Of a stretch of DNA of 64,000 nucleotides, positions 11,106-22,556 are shown piece after piece. Made by a program: the position numbers and the translations under genes. Each line of letters begins with the position of its first letter. The first letter of the stretch is position 1. The notes beneath the pieces were generated by a model. That model searched no databases. It was not told where the DNA came from and saw nothing but the letters and a program-made list of their open reading frames with translations. The DNA comes from Neofusicoccum parvum (lineage: Eukaryota; Ascomycota; Dothideomycetes; Botryosphaeriales; Botryosphaeriaceae). The stretch is from contig CP087212.1 of assembly GCA_020912385.1 (NCBI GenBank), positions 1,922,001 to 1,986,000 of the forward strand. The letters run 5' to 3'.

Positions 11106-12342
11106 CTTGTATAAAAACCGTTAAGCAGGGCACAGTAAGATCACCCAAAGGCGGAAGAGCAGAAAGTGGAACGGGCTCAACCCCGGAGAGCGTCTTCTCT
11201 TATGTCTTGCTGATAGGCAATTGGCGTTGTCTGTGGCGTTTGCCCTATCTCGTTTCCGAGGTGAATTTCCAACACGATGCCATTCTGGGGCCCGAGCAAT
11301 AGATTTGTAAGATTGCGCAGCGGCTGAAGTGATCGATTTGTACATGGATTCCGCTTGGCGCGTGCTGTTTTGGTCTGCTTACACACACCTCCGGTCAGCC
11401 GCAAGCCCAAGCTTCGGAAAGCTGGAGCTGCATCTGGCCCTCTAGCTTGCTGTTGGACTTAAGACAAAACGGCCCCGTCAATGGGCTATATAGATGTCGA
11501 TTGAGTGAAGGTCGGTTGCAGACCTCTCACAGACCCTTCAAGATGTGGCGTTTGGGGGCCAAATCAGCCCACGATATCTTATCCTCCACTCGTACCCCAA
11601 ATTGTGGTCTCGGTGTAACAGACAAGTAGAAAACTTGTTGTTTAAAACTGGGAAATGTTCTAATAGCACAGCACAGAGGTCAAAAACGTACCATAGCTAC
11701 TACCAGCACTGCCAATGCTGCCGGCAATGCAAGGATGGAACACCCGTGACCATCGGCACCATGTGGCTGTGCAGGAAGACTCCCACGGAATTATATCACA
11801 AGGAGAGAACTCATTGAGCATATTTCAAGAGTTTAAGAAGAGAAGCGAGGGACTTGCCGTGTTTCCCGTGCGGAGATGGTACTCGGAACAGCAGTCTTCT
11901 ATGTGGAAAAGTCAACAGTGAGAGCAAGAACTCCACAACTATCAAACGTAGGTGGGAATCGCGAGATACTCGTTCAGCCAGATCCCAAGAGCCTGGAACT
12001 GGGCGGTCCGTGAAGCGCCAAGAGACATCAGCCCTGGGCCGTCATTCGTTTCCCAAGGACCCGCCAAGGCTCATCATTGATCTTGGAGAATCCCCTGTGC
12101 CTTACCGCATGCCGCCCGGCTTTCAGCTCAGGGATCGACTGCGCCAGCACAGCTCATGGCCGTGACATGTACAGCGCATTGCGCCAGAGCTTCAGTCTTG
12201 GGGATTGACGAAAATGGCTGCCGTTCCTCGATGCCAATCCTCGCAGCTAACTTGGCGCAAGAAGATGCCGGGGCTGTGCTGAGACAGCGCGCCGCACCGC
12301 CACATGTAAGTTTCATACTTAATGCTTCAAAAGGTGCACATG
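11106..12342. other. Intergenic region between the acetyltransferase-like gene and the regulator
   Basis: About 1.2 kb with only short frames and no domain. It must hold the divergent promoters of the flanking genes. Confidence 0.5.
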
Positions 12343-15190
12343 TCTCCGGGAGCAATTGAGGCAGTATACATCGCCATATCAATGTTGTCTGCCATCGTTC
12401 CTGCGGTAAGCGCTTCTCTAAATACGGGGTGCAGGCCCCACAGATATCTGATATCCGCTAACGAGTCACGGGCGTGGCAGTGCGACAGCTGTCGTTCGCG
12501 CAAGGTACTGAGCCCGTGTCCCCGTACGAGACATGTTCAACTTGCTGATCATTGTCTCAACGCCAGATCAAGTGCGACCGAAACAGCCCTTGTGGCAACT
12601 GCCTCGACGCGAATGTCGCTTGCCAAAGTGGACGGTCAACGAAGAAGTCACCGAAACGGTCGAGGTAAGCCCCCTGAACGGCTCGTGTGCATGTTCGCAA
12701 AACTGAAACAGCACCTGTCGATAGGCAAGAGGAAATCGCGCGCCTGGAAACCGAGTTCGATCGTATGGAAGATGTGGTCCGACGCAGAAGCAGGCAGCAC
12801 ACGACGCCTCCAGGAAACGGTGCCGACTACTTGGGCGGAACCTCTTTGACCCGGGGCAACGACATATCGCACGCATCGCCTGATACAGACCACGGAGTTC
12901 TCCATGAAAAGAGAGCGTCTCGCGCTCCGGATGGTGGAGACTCACTTCCATGGCAGCGTCCAGCTGAGCCCGAGCCGAGCGGCGTCGGCACTGTCCACTC
13001 GGCTCCGACCAATGACGCACAACGCTACATACAGCAAGAACTTGGGTCTCCGGTAGCCCTCCGTGGCAGCAGAGGGGCCGTCTTCCGCTCAGCTCTAGAA
13101 TTGATTGCACAGCTTCCGCGGAATACGAAGCCCACTGGTAGCACGCGGCCTCGCCTTGCCTGCAGAGGCACAGCAATGCAGGATATTACCTATCCGTCGG
13201 TCGAGCTGCTCTATTGGATGTTGCGAGAACTCCGTTCGGGTAAAATAGGTCTTCATGCTGTCCACCTTCTCCAGTACCTCTCGCCTCAAACCCTGGAGAG
13301 AATGGGAGTTGCGTTGGTCGAGCAGGACGGCGACCAAGAAACCCTTCTTCTCTATTCGATCTGTGTGAATTTCAGGACCGCTCAGTTCTTGAACATGACT
13401 GTACTGGAAGAAACGGACGGCGCGATCGCCCAGAAACTCCGTCTAGCTGCAGAGAAGTACCTCTGCAGCGCCGAGATCGCCTTGAGTCGCATTCACCTCC
13501 TCACCCCTCCATCTGCGGCCTTGCTACAAGCACAGCTTTGCGGTGTATGTATCACACTCCTTTTAATGCATTCAAGTTTACGAGCTCATTGTTTCTCTTC
13601 TAGGCATCGATAAGCCGAGCTGCTGGGAATTTGGCTGCCTGCTGGACGTTTACCTCTGCGGCTTGTAAAACATGCATGGATCTTAGACTGAAAGCGTCCC
13701 TGGAGAAGGAAGACGACGAGCTTTACTATTGCTTCGTGTATTGCTACATTCTCGACAAAGGATTCTCCATGATTCTTGGTCGACGGCCGTACCTTAGTGG
13801 ATCGGAGCTCATTAGCAGCAAACATCCAGTCTGGACGTCTGGGTGCAGCACTCTGAACTTGATGACGGTGCACCTGGAGATCGCCCGGATCCAAGGTGTC
13901 ATCGCGTCTGACCTGCACTGCAAAGCACGCCCAAAAAATAGCCTGGAGCAGCGCTACAAAGTCTCGCTTGTGGCAAACCTCTTGCTGCAGATGGACGGAT
14001 TGCGAAAGAAAGTGGACACCGTGAGTCACTCCGCACTGTTGAACGAGCCTGTACGCGGCTTAATTCTAACGCAGAACATAGTTTGACAGTACACCTTCCG
14101 ACTTTCGCGGGCTTTATATGGACAGAGAGCTCCACATTCTGGATTTCGCGTTCTACTCAGCCTTGACAGCCATCAGGCGTTATGAAAGCTTGAACCTCAG
14201 TGAGAGTAGCTCAATCAGCAAGGACTGCGTTGAAGCTGCTCGGATGTCTATCTTGTCGTTGCGGTATCTGCAAGGGCATCAGCCTGCAGATGCAAACAAC
14301 GCCGCGCGACTGAGCTTCGTCAACTGGTAAGAGCCTAGGTTATCCCGGAGCTGGAATGAAATTTGAGACTCACAATCACTCGATCTTCTAGGACACTCCT
14401 TTTCTACCCACCTACGCCATTCTTCGTCCTCTTCCACAACGTTGTTGCAACGTCCGATCGAGACGACTTCAACCTGCTCAAATCCGTGACAGAAGACCTT
14501 TCGTGCCTCGCAATCTTCAACCCCTCCGTCGAGAACTTGAAACGGCTTTTCTCTGTATTCGTCAGGCTGTCAGAAAAACTACTCGCTGAAGAGCTGGAAC
14601 CTGGCAGCCATTGGCACCGAGGCAAGAGAATCCGGACCTCCGCTCCGTCTAGCCGAACAATCAACAACAGTGCCCCCGGATCTGAAAAAAGCGGGAGGAG
14701 TGGCAACAAGGGGATCCACGAAGATGGTCCAGCAGGTAGCCATGGCGCGCAGAGCAAGTTGGAGAAACGACAGACACCACCACCGTGGGAAAGAGGAGGT
14801 TTCACCAGCACCTTCAGCATGCATGATCCACCTGACGAAAGTGTCACTGTCAGAGGATCTTCTACTTCCACCATGCCGCCACCACAAGTGGGAAAGATGG
14901 AAGAAGCTTCTGTAACCATAGGATCAACGATCGATTCACTTCAAGCCGGTGATGAAGAGACCGCAGAGGTGGTAAGTTTGGCTACGGCACCCGTATCCGG
15001 CATCCCTTTTCCCATGCTGATTTAACTCCAACAGCAACAGCTCCAGGCAATGGGGGATTACGCCACCAACTTCTCATTGCCGCTAGATGCCACAAGCCAC
15101 AGCACTCCGTTCTGGGAGCTTTGGGGTGTGGAGCCGTCACTTGACTGGCTGGAGGCCGATCTCGAATCTCTATGGCCTGGATACACTTGA
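12343..15190 (+). CDS. Zn2Cys6 fungal-specific transcription factor
   Basis: Eight exons (12343-12405, 12481-12504, 12567-12664, 12725-13544, 13604-14020, 14082-14326, 14392-14971, 15035-15190) give 800 residues. The start is uncertain: a Met at 12322 is in frame, and the first exon is short and weakly supported. The Zn cluster is split by an intron directly after SRK and, once joined, has canonical C-x2-C-x6-C-x5-C-x2-C-x6-C spacing, followed by a basic linker (STKKSPKRSR) and a short coiled-coil heptad region (QEEIARLETEFDRMEDVV). The middle region (about 190-470) has the helical character of the fungal TF homology domain, and the C-terminal part is Ser/Pro/Thr rich and ends with an acidic, Trp-containing tail. 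It is expected to act in the nucleus as a pathway-specific regulator and lies at the edge of the accessory block it might control. Confidence 0.85.
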
Positions 15191-15451
15191 AAGGAGAGCG
15201 CGCCGGTTTGTCAGTTTCGGCCATGCAACTGTTCCGTTCGGTTCCTTAGAGCAGTCTTAAGGAGATCATGGAATGGTTGGGGAAGTTTCCAGTAGGCAGT
15301 TCACTCAATGAAAAAGGCGAGAAAGGCGAATTTAGGGGCACATTGCAAGTTTCATGAACATTTCTACTTTGCTTTCTACAGAGGAACCAGGCTCTCCTGA
15401 GCTCAACTCACTCGAGGAATCACAGCACAATCAGAGATCCACGGTCCGGCA
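15191..15451. other. Short convergent intergenic region
   Basis: The 261 bp between two convergent stop codons carry 3' flanks only. Nothing else is seen. Confidence 0.5.
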
Positions 15452-15925
15452 TCAAATCAGGCCAAGCTCCTTCGCTTTATGTAAGCGATGGACATCGCAG
15501 GCTCTCCAACCCGTCTCCGGGTAGTTGAAGCAGGGGCAGCCAATCTCCTCGGGCGTGGGAAGCGGCTTCGCTACAACCAACTCCTTGAGCTGCTGTCCCA
15601 TCTCGCTAATCTTCGCAACGACGCCCCCGGCAGGACCAAGAACCATCTCATTCACCACCTCCTTGACGAAGGCGCGTTTGGATGTGTCGGTGATCCGGGT
15701 GAAGTATTTGTCATCGTGCTCCTGGTTCACCGCAGTTGTAGCCTCCTCGTCAGTGACGTTGTGCCATTTGGCCTGCTCTCCCTCCTCATCACCGATCGGC
15801 CAGCTCTCCGCCTCGGCAGTGACTGTCTGCCACTCATCATCATCACGAGTCGGCTGCTCGGGCTCCTTTCTCTGACGGCCTGCGCGAGAGAAGGTGCGAG
15901 AGAGGGTTTTCTTGAATGATTCCAT
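15452..15925 (-). CDS. Hypothetical 157-residue protein
   Basis: A single uninterrupted frame. The N-terminus is strongly basic (MESFKKTLSRTFSRAGRQRK), the middle is acidic and Trp-containing (WQTVTAEAESWPIGDEEGEQ), then comes a predicted helix, and the C-terminus holds GCPCFNYPETGWRACDVHRL with three Cys and one His that could form a small metal site or disulfides. There is no signal peptide or transmembrane segment. The base composition and an ATG in good context support a real gene. Function unknown. Confidence 0.65.
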   Translation of the reverse strand: MESFKKTLSRTFSRAGRQRKEPEQPTRDDDEWQTVTAEAESWPIGDEEGEQAKWHNVTDEEATTAVNQEHDDKYFTRITDTSKRAFVKEVVNEMVLGPAGGVVAKISEMGQQLKELVVAKPLPTPEEIGCPCFNYPETGWRACDVHRLHKAKELGLI

Positions 15926-16331
15926 GGTGCCTGGGCTTGATGCTTGGGTCTGGCGTCAAACTCCAACGCGAAGTGCTTATATTTGCACCGCCGGGCTCCA
16001 GACAATGCATTTGTTGCAACACACGCAGGTGCTTGTGACAATGACATTGTCTTATGCCCCAAGCTGTTCTTGGACAAGCATTGTCAATGCTACCACCCCT
16101 TCACAGAACGTCAGTTTGACAAGTACGGCAGCGCGTGCGGACCTCCATGGGAATTGGAGTCGCCGTCGATTTCATGGACTTTGCTGGAAATCCTGTTGGA
16201 GGATGCAAAATTTTAATGTTACATTGCTAAACTTTTGGAGGACCTCTCTATCCATCCATTGTCTATCGTCTATTTACAGAGCCGAAGCGGAGATCTACGT
16301 GCGGGTTTGCGGAATCTGTGCTCGACGCCGA
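15926..16331. other. Intergenic region, no gene seen
   Basis: About 400 bp that is somewhat more AT-rich than its surroundings, holding the promoter of the small protein and the 3' flank of the acyl-CoA synthetase gene. Confidence 0.45.
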
Positions 16332-18417
16332 TCAGTTTTTCGGGGCGGGAGGCGGGGTCTTGGGTCTTCCGGCGAACAGTGCCTGGACAAGCGCCTTCTT
16401 GTTGACTGGCAACACATTTGTTAGCCCTGAGACCAGTTCCGCGGAGAAAGGATCACTTACTCTTGCCCATGGCGTTCCGGGGAATCCCATCTACAATCTT
16501 CAACTCGGTCGGGATTTTGTAGTTCGCCAGCACGTCCCTCAGCGCTCTGCGCATGTCCATGGGTCCCCAAGGCTTGCCGCCCCTGCCGGCAGTCTGCCCT
16601 TGCTCGGTCAAGACGACAACCGCCGCGACCCTCTGGCCCCACTGCTCGGAGTCTAGCGCCACGACAGCGCATTCAGAGACTTCAGGACTGTGGTTGAGTC
16701 AGCAAATTTTTTGCCCGTCGAAGTCGAGCAATCGAAGAACTTACAGAGACAGCATCTCCCTCTCCACTTCCAGCGCGCTGACCTTCTCTCCACCCGTCTT
16801 GATGATATCCGCGCTCTTCCTGCCCTGGATGAAATACATCTTGTCCCTGCACCAATCCTGACTAGGACTCGAGCTCTTCCCCGCAGACGGGACCTCCCTC
16901 CTGACCGCCACGTCCCCGGTCTTGAACCACTTTCCCTTGCCATCCTCTCCCTCGACGAACTCCTTGGCCGTGGCCTCGGGGTTGCGCCAGTACTCCTTGA
17001 AGATGGTTGGCCCGCGCAGCTGCACCTCGCCCTGGCGCTCCCTACCGTGCTGGTCGATTTCCTCCCCGTCCTTGATGAGCTCGTTGGTGTCCGTGTCGAC
17101 GAGGCGCGCCTCGACGAACGGCAGCGGCCAGCCGACGCTGCCGTCGACGCGGTCCGCGAAGTCCAGGCCGCAGCTCAGCGCCATGCCGACCTCCGTCATG
17201 CCGTACCGCTCCAGCAGCACGTTCCCGCCGCTGAGCCCCGACCACGCCGCCTTCGTGGGCGTGGGCAGCGCCGCGGAGCCCGAGATGTTCAGGCGCAGGT
17301 TCTCGGGGCGCGTCGATTTCGCCGCCGCCTCTTGCAGCTCGGGGGAGAGGCTCTTGTGGGTGTGAAGCAGGCGGTTGTAGATGGTCGGGACGACGGTGAG
17401 GAAGGTGATCTTCTCGCTCGGCTTCTTGGTGTTGGGGAGGAATGGCGCGGCCAGGCGCTCCCAGACGTGGTTTGCGTTGAAGGGGAACATGAACTCTATG
17501 CTTGATCCGGCGAGCAGGGGGGTAAGGATGGCGTTGACGGTGCCGTGAATGTGGTGGAGGGGAAGGAGGTGGAGGAGACGGTCCTGCGGACTATACTCCC
17601 AGGCCTTGTTCAAGGATTGCGACTGGGCGGTCAGGGTGGAGATGGGAATAAGGACTCCTTTCTGCACAGCATAAGCCGTTGAAGCTCTCTCAAAGGGGAT
17701 GCGCCTTGTCTCACCGGCCGGTTGGTGGTGCCCGACGTGTAGAGCATCATGCCGCCCTTTTCGTCCGGAAGCTCACCAAACCCAACGCTCTCGCTGCTCG
17801 TCGCGCTGTGCAGCCTCTTCTCGACCTTGGCGGAGATGGGCTCGTGCTCCAAGCCCTCCTTGAGAATTTCCTGCGCTTTTTCCTGGTACTTGTCCGACGC
17901 CAACAGCATGAAGGCGGCGCTCTGGTTCACGATGTACTGCAGCTCGTGGGCGGGGAAGGCGGGCGACATGGGCACGGCAATGGCATTGCTGGCCAGGATG
18001 GAGAGGAGCGTCACTGGCGCCAATCAGCGCAATTGCCACGCATCAATTGCTCGCCCGGGAAGTGCAGCGCGCACCTACATAGTCGTAGCTGTTCTCCACG
18101 AGGAACGCTATTCTCTCGCCGTCCAGGGACCGGCCATTGGCGTCATGACGCAATTGGTCCTTTGCGCGTGCGACGTCGCGCAGCAGCTGGCCGTAGGAGA
18201 AGTGGCGGCCGGACAGCGAGTGCACGACGGCAGTGCTCTGCGGGTCGTGGCCCGCGATGGCCTGGAAGACAGGCAGCCTCGGCAGCGTCGAGGCCATGCG
18301 GAACAGCTGGTGCAAGATCGGCGGGCGGCGCGAGAGCGGGCGGCGCGCAATGGGTCGCAGGAAGGGCGTCAGCGCGTGGGGAGTCTTCGCGAAGCAGCAG
18401 GTGGCTCGGGCGAGCAT
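16332..18417 (-). CDS. Acyl-CoA synthetase, malonyl-CoA synthetase (ACSF3)-like, mitochondrial
   Basis: Five exons (18417-18075, 18013-17715, 17661-16745, 16687-16461, 16405-16332) give 619 residues of the ANL adenylating superfamily. The AMP-binding P-loop is MLYTSGTTNRPKG, with Asn where Gly is usual. Later motifs are YGMTEVGMALS, GEVQLRGPTIFKEYWRNPEA, WFKTGDVAVRR, GRKSADIIKTGGEK and, in the last exons, NAMGKINKK with the catalytic Lys. The first 40 residues are Arg-rich, hydroxylated and free of acidic residues, like a mitochondrial presequence. ACSF3-type enzymes activate malonate (and methylmalonate) to the CoA ester for mitochondrial fatty-acid synthesis. It is divergent from a BolA gene with 388 bp between starts. 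A general medium-chain acyl-CoA ligase is the main alternative. Confidence 0.85.
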
Positions 18418-18805
18418 GCTGCGGGCTGGGCGACGGCAGGTATAACAATTAAATTGCCAGGGAGGGGTGTCCTGATTACGTGCAGCGTGCGGTCGGCGTC
18501 ATGGCCATGCGCCCGATCAATTGGTGGGTCTGGGGGTCCGGTCTGCGGCGGCGGCTGCAGAAGTAGACGCCGACAGCTCAACGGCCAGAGCTCTGAGCTT
18601 GCGGACTCTGCGGCGGTGATGCTCGGCGCGTGGTGTTGAGGCCGCGCGCAGCCCGGTGCAAAAATCTAGGAGCGCGCGAGGGCGAGTGCGTCGGCGCGTC
18701 GCGCCCCAGCCTTCGATTCGTCGTCCTTCCGTCATCCCGCCCGCCTTTCTGCTCCCGCCGCCGTCCATCTCCCGCACCACCCCGACCGCCGTCCCACCAC
18801 GCTTG
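18418..18805. promoter_or_regulatory. Divergent promoter between the acyl-CoA synthetase and BolA genes
   Basis: 388 bp between opposed start codons. An ATTGG (inverted CCAAT) occurs near 18517. The right half is CT/CG-rich, as in many housekeeping fungal promoters. Confidence 0.45.
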
Positions 18806-19428
18806 ATGTTGCAGCGAGCAGCTCTCCTCCGCGGCACAGTGCGACGGCACCTCTCAGCAATGGCGCAGTCGATGACCCCCGTCGAGGACACGCTGCGCGC
18901 GAAGGCACCGCTCTCCGCCCACCCACTGGCGCCCTGGCGTCGCAGGCTAACACATGCTGTCCTCCACAGATCGCCGAAGCGCTGAAGCCCGCGTCGCTGG
19001 AGGTGTTCAATGATTCGCACCTCCACTCCCACCACAAGGCCATGCAGGGCGTGACATCCAAAGAGGTCCGTTTCCGGGGCACCAGCTCGCCCACGCACAG
19101 CATTGTCTCTGTCTGAAGCTAACCGTTGCACACATCCAGACGCACTTCCGGTACGTACATCAATGCTCCACTGCTGCCCACCCGCCGCACCTCCCACCGC
19201 TGTAGCTGCATCTCTTGCGACCATTGCCCAGACTCACCCTCGCGCGCGCGATCCAGGGTCAACATCGTCTCCGAGGCCTTCCGCGGCAAGATGCAGCCGG
19301 CGCGACACCGCATGATATACTCGCTTATGAAGGACGAGATGGCGAGGGAAGGCGGCATCCACGCGCTGCAGCTGCGGACGCGTACGCCGGAGGAAGAAGA
19401 GCGAGCCGCGTCGGCCGCTCGCGAGTAG
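18806..19428 (+). CDS. BolA family protein, mitochondrial Bol1/BolA1-like
   Basis: Four exons (18806-18904, 18970-19065, 19140-19150, 19257-19428) give 125 residues. A basic N-terminus (MLQRAALLRGTVRRHLSAMA) fits a mitochondrial presequence. The BolA fold follows: IAEALKPASLEVFNDSHLHS, then an 11-nt exon completing KETHFR, then VNIVSEAFRGKMQPARHRMI and a helix ending EGGIHALQLRTRTPEE. His in HLHSHH and ARHR are the likely [2Fe-2S] ligands shared with a monothiol glutaredoxin. BolA1/Bol1 proteins help transfer 4Fe-4S clusters to mitochondrial targets such as lipoyl synthase. The first intron must use a GC donor (AAG|GCACCG) to keep the frame. It shares its promoter region with the synthetase gene. 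Confidence 0.85.
18905..18969 (+). other. Candidate GC-AG intron 1 of the BolA gene
   Basis: The donor GCACCG follows AAG and the acceptor is CCACAG. No in-frame GT donor exists between the conserved VEDTLRAK and IAEALKP blocks. Confidence 0.55.
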
Positions 19429-21446
19429 TGCCCACCCAGCGCACACCACGCCAAGACCTTTGTGAGAGGATCCTTGGTCCGCCCGCAGGCGGCGGCGCCA
19501 CCGTTGCTCTGGGCGCAGCGGGACGGCGGCAGCGGCAGCGAGCCGGGCGGGGACTGTAGATTCAACAAAACAAATGCAATGCACCTCTTCTTGGCGTGGG
19601 CCGCGGACGGAGGCTCAAACGGCCTCGCCTTCTCCAAACGAGACACTCCCGCCGCGCCAAGAGAGGGAGAGGTACGGATTAACGCTTTGTGCGACAGAAG
19701 CTTGACGCTTGCCAAGCAGCGGAACAACACCAGCAAAGTGTCTCGAGTCATTTGCATGAACTGCCCGTTCCGGAAGCGTGGGTTGCTGTTCCTGACTTGC
19801 GCTCCATGGGAGAACCTTGGCAGAAGCGCCTGCGACAGCTCAGGATTGCATGCGTTTAGCAACCGGGCTAGCGGGCACGATACCCACAGCAGCAAAACGC
19901 GGAATTGATTGTACGAGGTGTTGCTTGCCCGCCCCCCAACGGCGGGCGGGAAGGCGAACATAAGCATCTTCCTGCTGGCTCTCCCGTCGTTCCACCGCTA
20001 TCGGACACGTGCGTCCCGATTGCGTGCCTCTAAATTCTCCGGACGTCTCTTGCAGATGGGCGTGAAAAAGAAAATAAAACTGAAGATCCGCTCGAGACAA
20101 AAGGGCTGCAGACGGGCGCAATGCGGCAAGCCGTCCCCCATGTCTCCCGCCGCATTTCCCGCATTTTCCTGCTGCTGCTCTCATCCCTGGTAGAGCGGCA
20201 TGCAAGGGAGAAAACCCGGTCGCCTTTCTTGCTTGATCCACCGCCGCGAAACGTCGTACAGAAGCTTCTACTCTCCGCATGCAGCACCAACGGATAGGGC
20301 TAGGAGCACATCTTGACCCAAACCAACGCTCGCATGCTTGGGCGTTCAGGGCCGCCAGAGCGCCGTCCGGATGCACAGGGTTGCATTTGCGTGCGCGCCG
20401 GCATACCCGCCAACCAGGTCAGCCATGCGTGCGACTTGTCACCTTTGTTCTCTTTCACCCCCGTTGTCACGGCAAGCCGCGGCGCCGCAGCTCTCAATGC
20501 GCCGACCGCGGATGTCCCAGGCGAGGAACACACACCCTTCCTCCGCATCTGTGCGCAGGGCCAGGATTGGCGTCGGCGCAAAGACCGCCGAGGAGGGCTG
20601 GATTATCGGACGACTTGCGTGAACACCACCTGGCAGGAGCCGGCAGCCGGAGGCGGATGCTGACGCGCCCCCCGACCTCTGGTGCGTGCCGCCGCCGAGA
20701 GGCCGGGCGGAGGGAAGGCAGCGCGAGCGAGCGAGTGAGTGATTGATGACGCACGGCGCGTGACGCCGGACCTGATCACTCCACGAGGAGGCCGTCGATG
20801 ATCTCACAGCCCATCCCCGGGGCCGCCGCGCAGGACGGACGCTTCTGGACTTGCGCAGATTGGCGCCCGCCGCGAGTGCTCCTAGGAGTTGTCGGGGAGA
20901 GCGGGCAGTGATCAGCTTGGCGGAGGCTAACTCCCAGCTTGGGGTGCGCGCGTGAGTCGTGACTGGCTGGAGCCAAGCACCGCGCCTGCCGTCACTGGCT
21001 TACGCTGGCTTGCGCCGCCCAGCCGCGGCGCCTTGGGTCTTGGGAAGCTTTTAGTCACGTCGCAACATCATCACCAGTTTCGCAGGAAATCGGGAAAATC
21101 CAACGGGGCGAGACGAGAGCATGGGAGGAGAGACGCGCGAAGGTGCGAGTAGCAAAAGAAGGCATGTTTGGCGTGTGTATTAGAAGTGTGGTATCTTTGG
21201 TGTCATAAACAAAAGGAAAAGAGGAGCACTTGTTGTGAGGTGGAGGGAGGTGTGCGGTAGGTCGGCATTCCACCCCCCCAAACCCTTTCCCCACATCAGC
21301 AGCGCCTACATGTGGTCCGATTTCCCCGTTCCCCCGTGTCCCAATATCTTGGCTCCAGCCAAGAGTATCCGCTCATTAGTAAACAGCAGTAAACAAAACA
21401 TCGAAACTAATTTCCCTCCGGAGTTTTTTTTTTCGATGGTGCCCGC
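19429..21446. other. 2-kb gene-poor region
   Basis: Overlapping frames on both strands lack domains and codon-bias consistency, and none can be spliced into a credible gene. A run of ten T occurs at about 21424-21433, just downstream of the acetate transporter stop. The rest may be long untranslated or regulatory DNA. Confidence 0.45.
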
Positions 21447-22556
21447 TTACACGGACTGATCGGCGCGCGCGGCGCTGTTGTCGACCTTGTTGCGCCTCTC
21501 ACGGCCCTTGTCGGACCAGGGGAAGTGCGCGACGGGGATGACGAAAAAGCTGCGGTGGTACGAGATTAGCGAAAATAACTGCGACATCGGCCGGAGGGGG
21601 ACAAAGCGTTCTGGACTAACCTGTTGCTTGAGTCGGCGATACCAGCAAGGGCGTTGTACCAGGCCGCGAACGCCGCCAGGATACCGAACGCGCCGCCCGC
21701 CTTGATGCAGCCCGACTGGGGGTGGGCGCCGTTGTGCTGCAGGTAGCCGATGCCGAGCAGCAGGAAGGCCAGGTCGAGCGTGAAGAACAGGAAGAAGAAG
21801 GCCACGGTCGAGCGCAGCGTGCACATGAGCAGCACGAAGGTGAAGATGAACCAGCCCTGCGGCGAGAGTCAGTCAGCCGTGCTTGGCGGCGAAATCGGAA
21901 TGCACTCGACCCACCATCAGGTAGAGACCGAACGAGTTGAGGAACTGGGCCGTACTGCCCTCCGGGCCCGCCTCGAGCCCGGAGACGATTTCGAAGCCGC
22001 CGGGAGTCAGGATGATGGCGAAGGAGAGCCAGAATCCACCGTACGAGGACAGAGCGGTGGCACCGAAGGTGTTGCCGACGGCCATCTCCCACATGCCGGC
22101 CAGGAGCTGGACGAGGCCACCGTAACCGTAGGCGAGGGCGACGACGATGTTGGGCTCGGCGATGTCACGGGTGCCCATGTTGATCAGGGACAGGACGAAG
22201 GTGGTCAGCGCGAAAGCCGAGAGACCGAGGGGAGCCGGGTTCGCGAAGTTCTTCTGGGGCGCGCGGTACAGGCCAGGCTGGAATTCACCTCCGAAGGCCG
22301 GGAGACGAAGGCTGGGATCGTTAGTTGCAACGTGGGCGAGCGGGTTGCCGCCATAGTCGTAGGGGGAGCGCTGCTTAGGAGGGACGCCGGCGTGGTCAGC
22401 ACCAGAGGTGCCATTGGTGCCGTTGATTTCCTTGGAGACTTCCTGCGGCATTGTCAGCAAATTGAATTTGACGCGGTGTGCTCGCGGCGGCGTGCGAAAG
22501 TAAAAAAAAAAAAAAAAAGGGACGGAGTGGCTTACGGGGTTCGTGGTGGACGACAT
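21447..22556 (-). CDS. Acetate transporter, GPR1/FUN34/YaaH (Ato/Ady2) family
   Basis: Four exons (22556-22536, 22442-21915, 21856-21621, 21549-21447) give 295 residues. The first exon is only seven codons (MSSTTNP). After a polar N-terminus, the signature NPAPLGLSAFALTTFVLSLI begins helix 1, followed by five more hydrophobic segments including GWFIFTFVLLMCTLRST, matching the six-helix fold of this family. The tail FPWSDKGRERRNK is cytosolic. Family members (Ato1/Ady2, AcpA) move acetate or ammonium across the plasma membrane and are usually induced by non-fermentable carbon. The first intron carries a 17-A tract on the plus strand, that is a poly-T tract in the transcript. There is no close neighbour. 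Confidence 0.9.
22502..22518 (+). repeat. A17 homopolymer in intron 1 of the acetate transporter
   Basis: Seventeen consecutive A residues; in the transcript they form the polypyrimidine tract between donor and acceptor. Likely length-variable. Confidence 0.8.
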
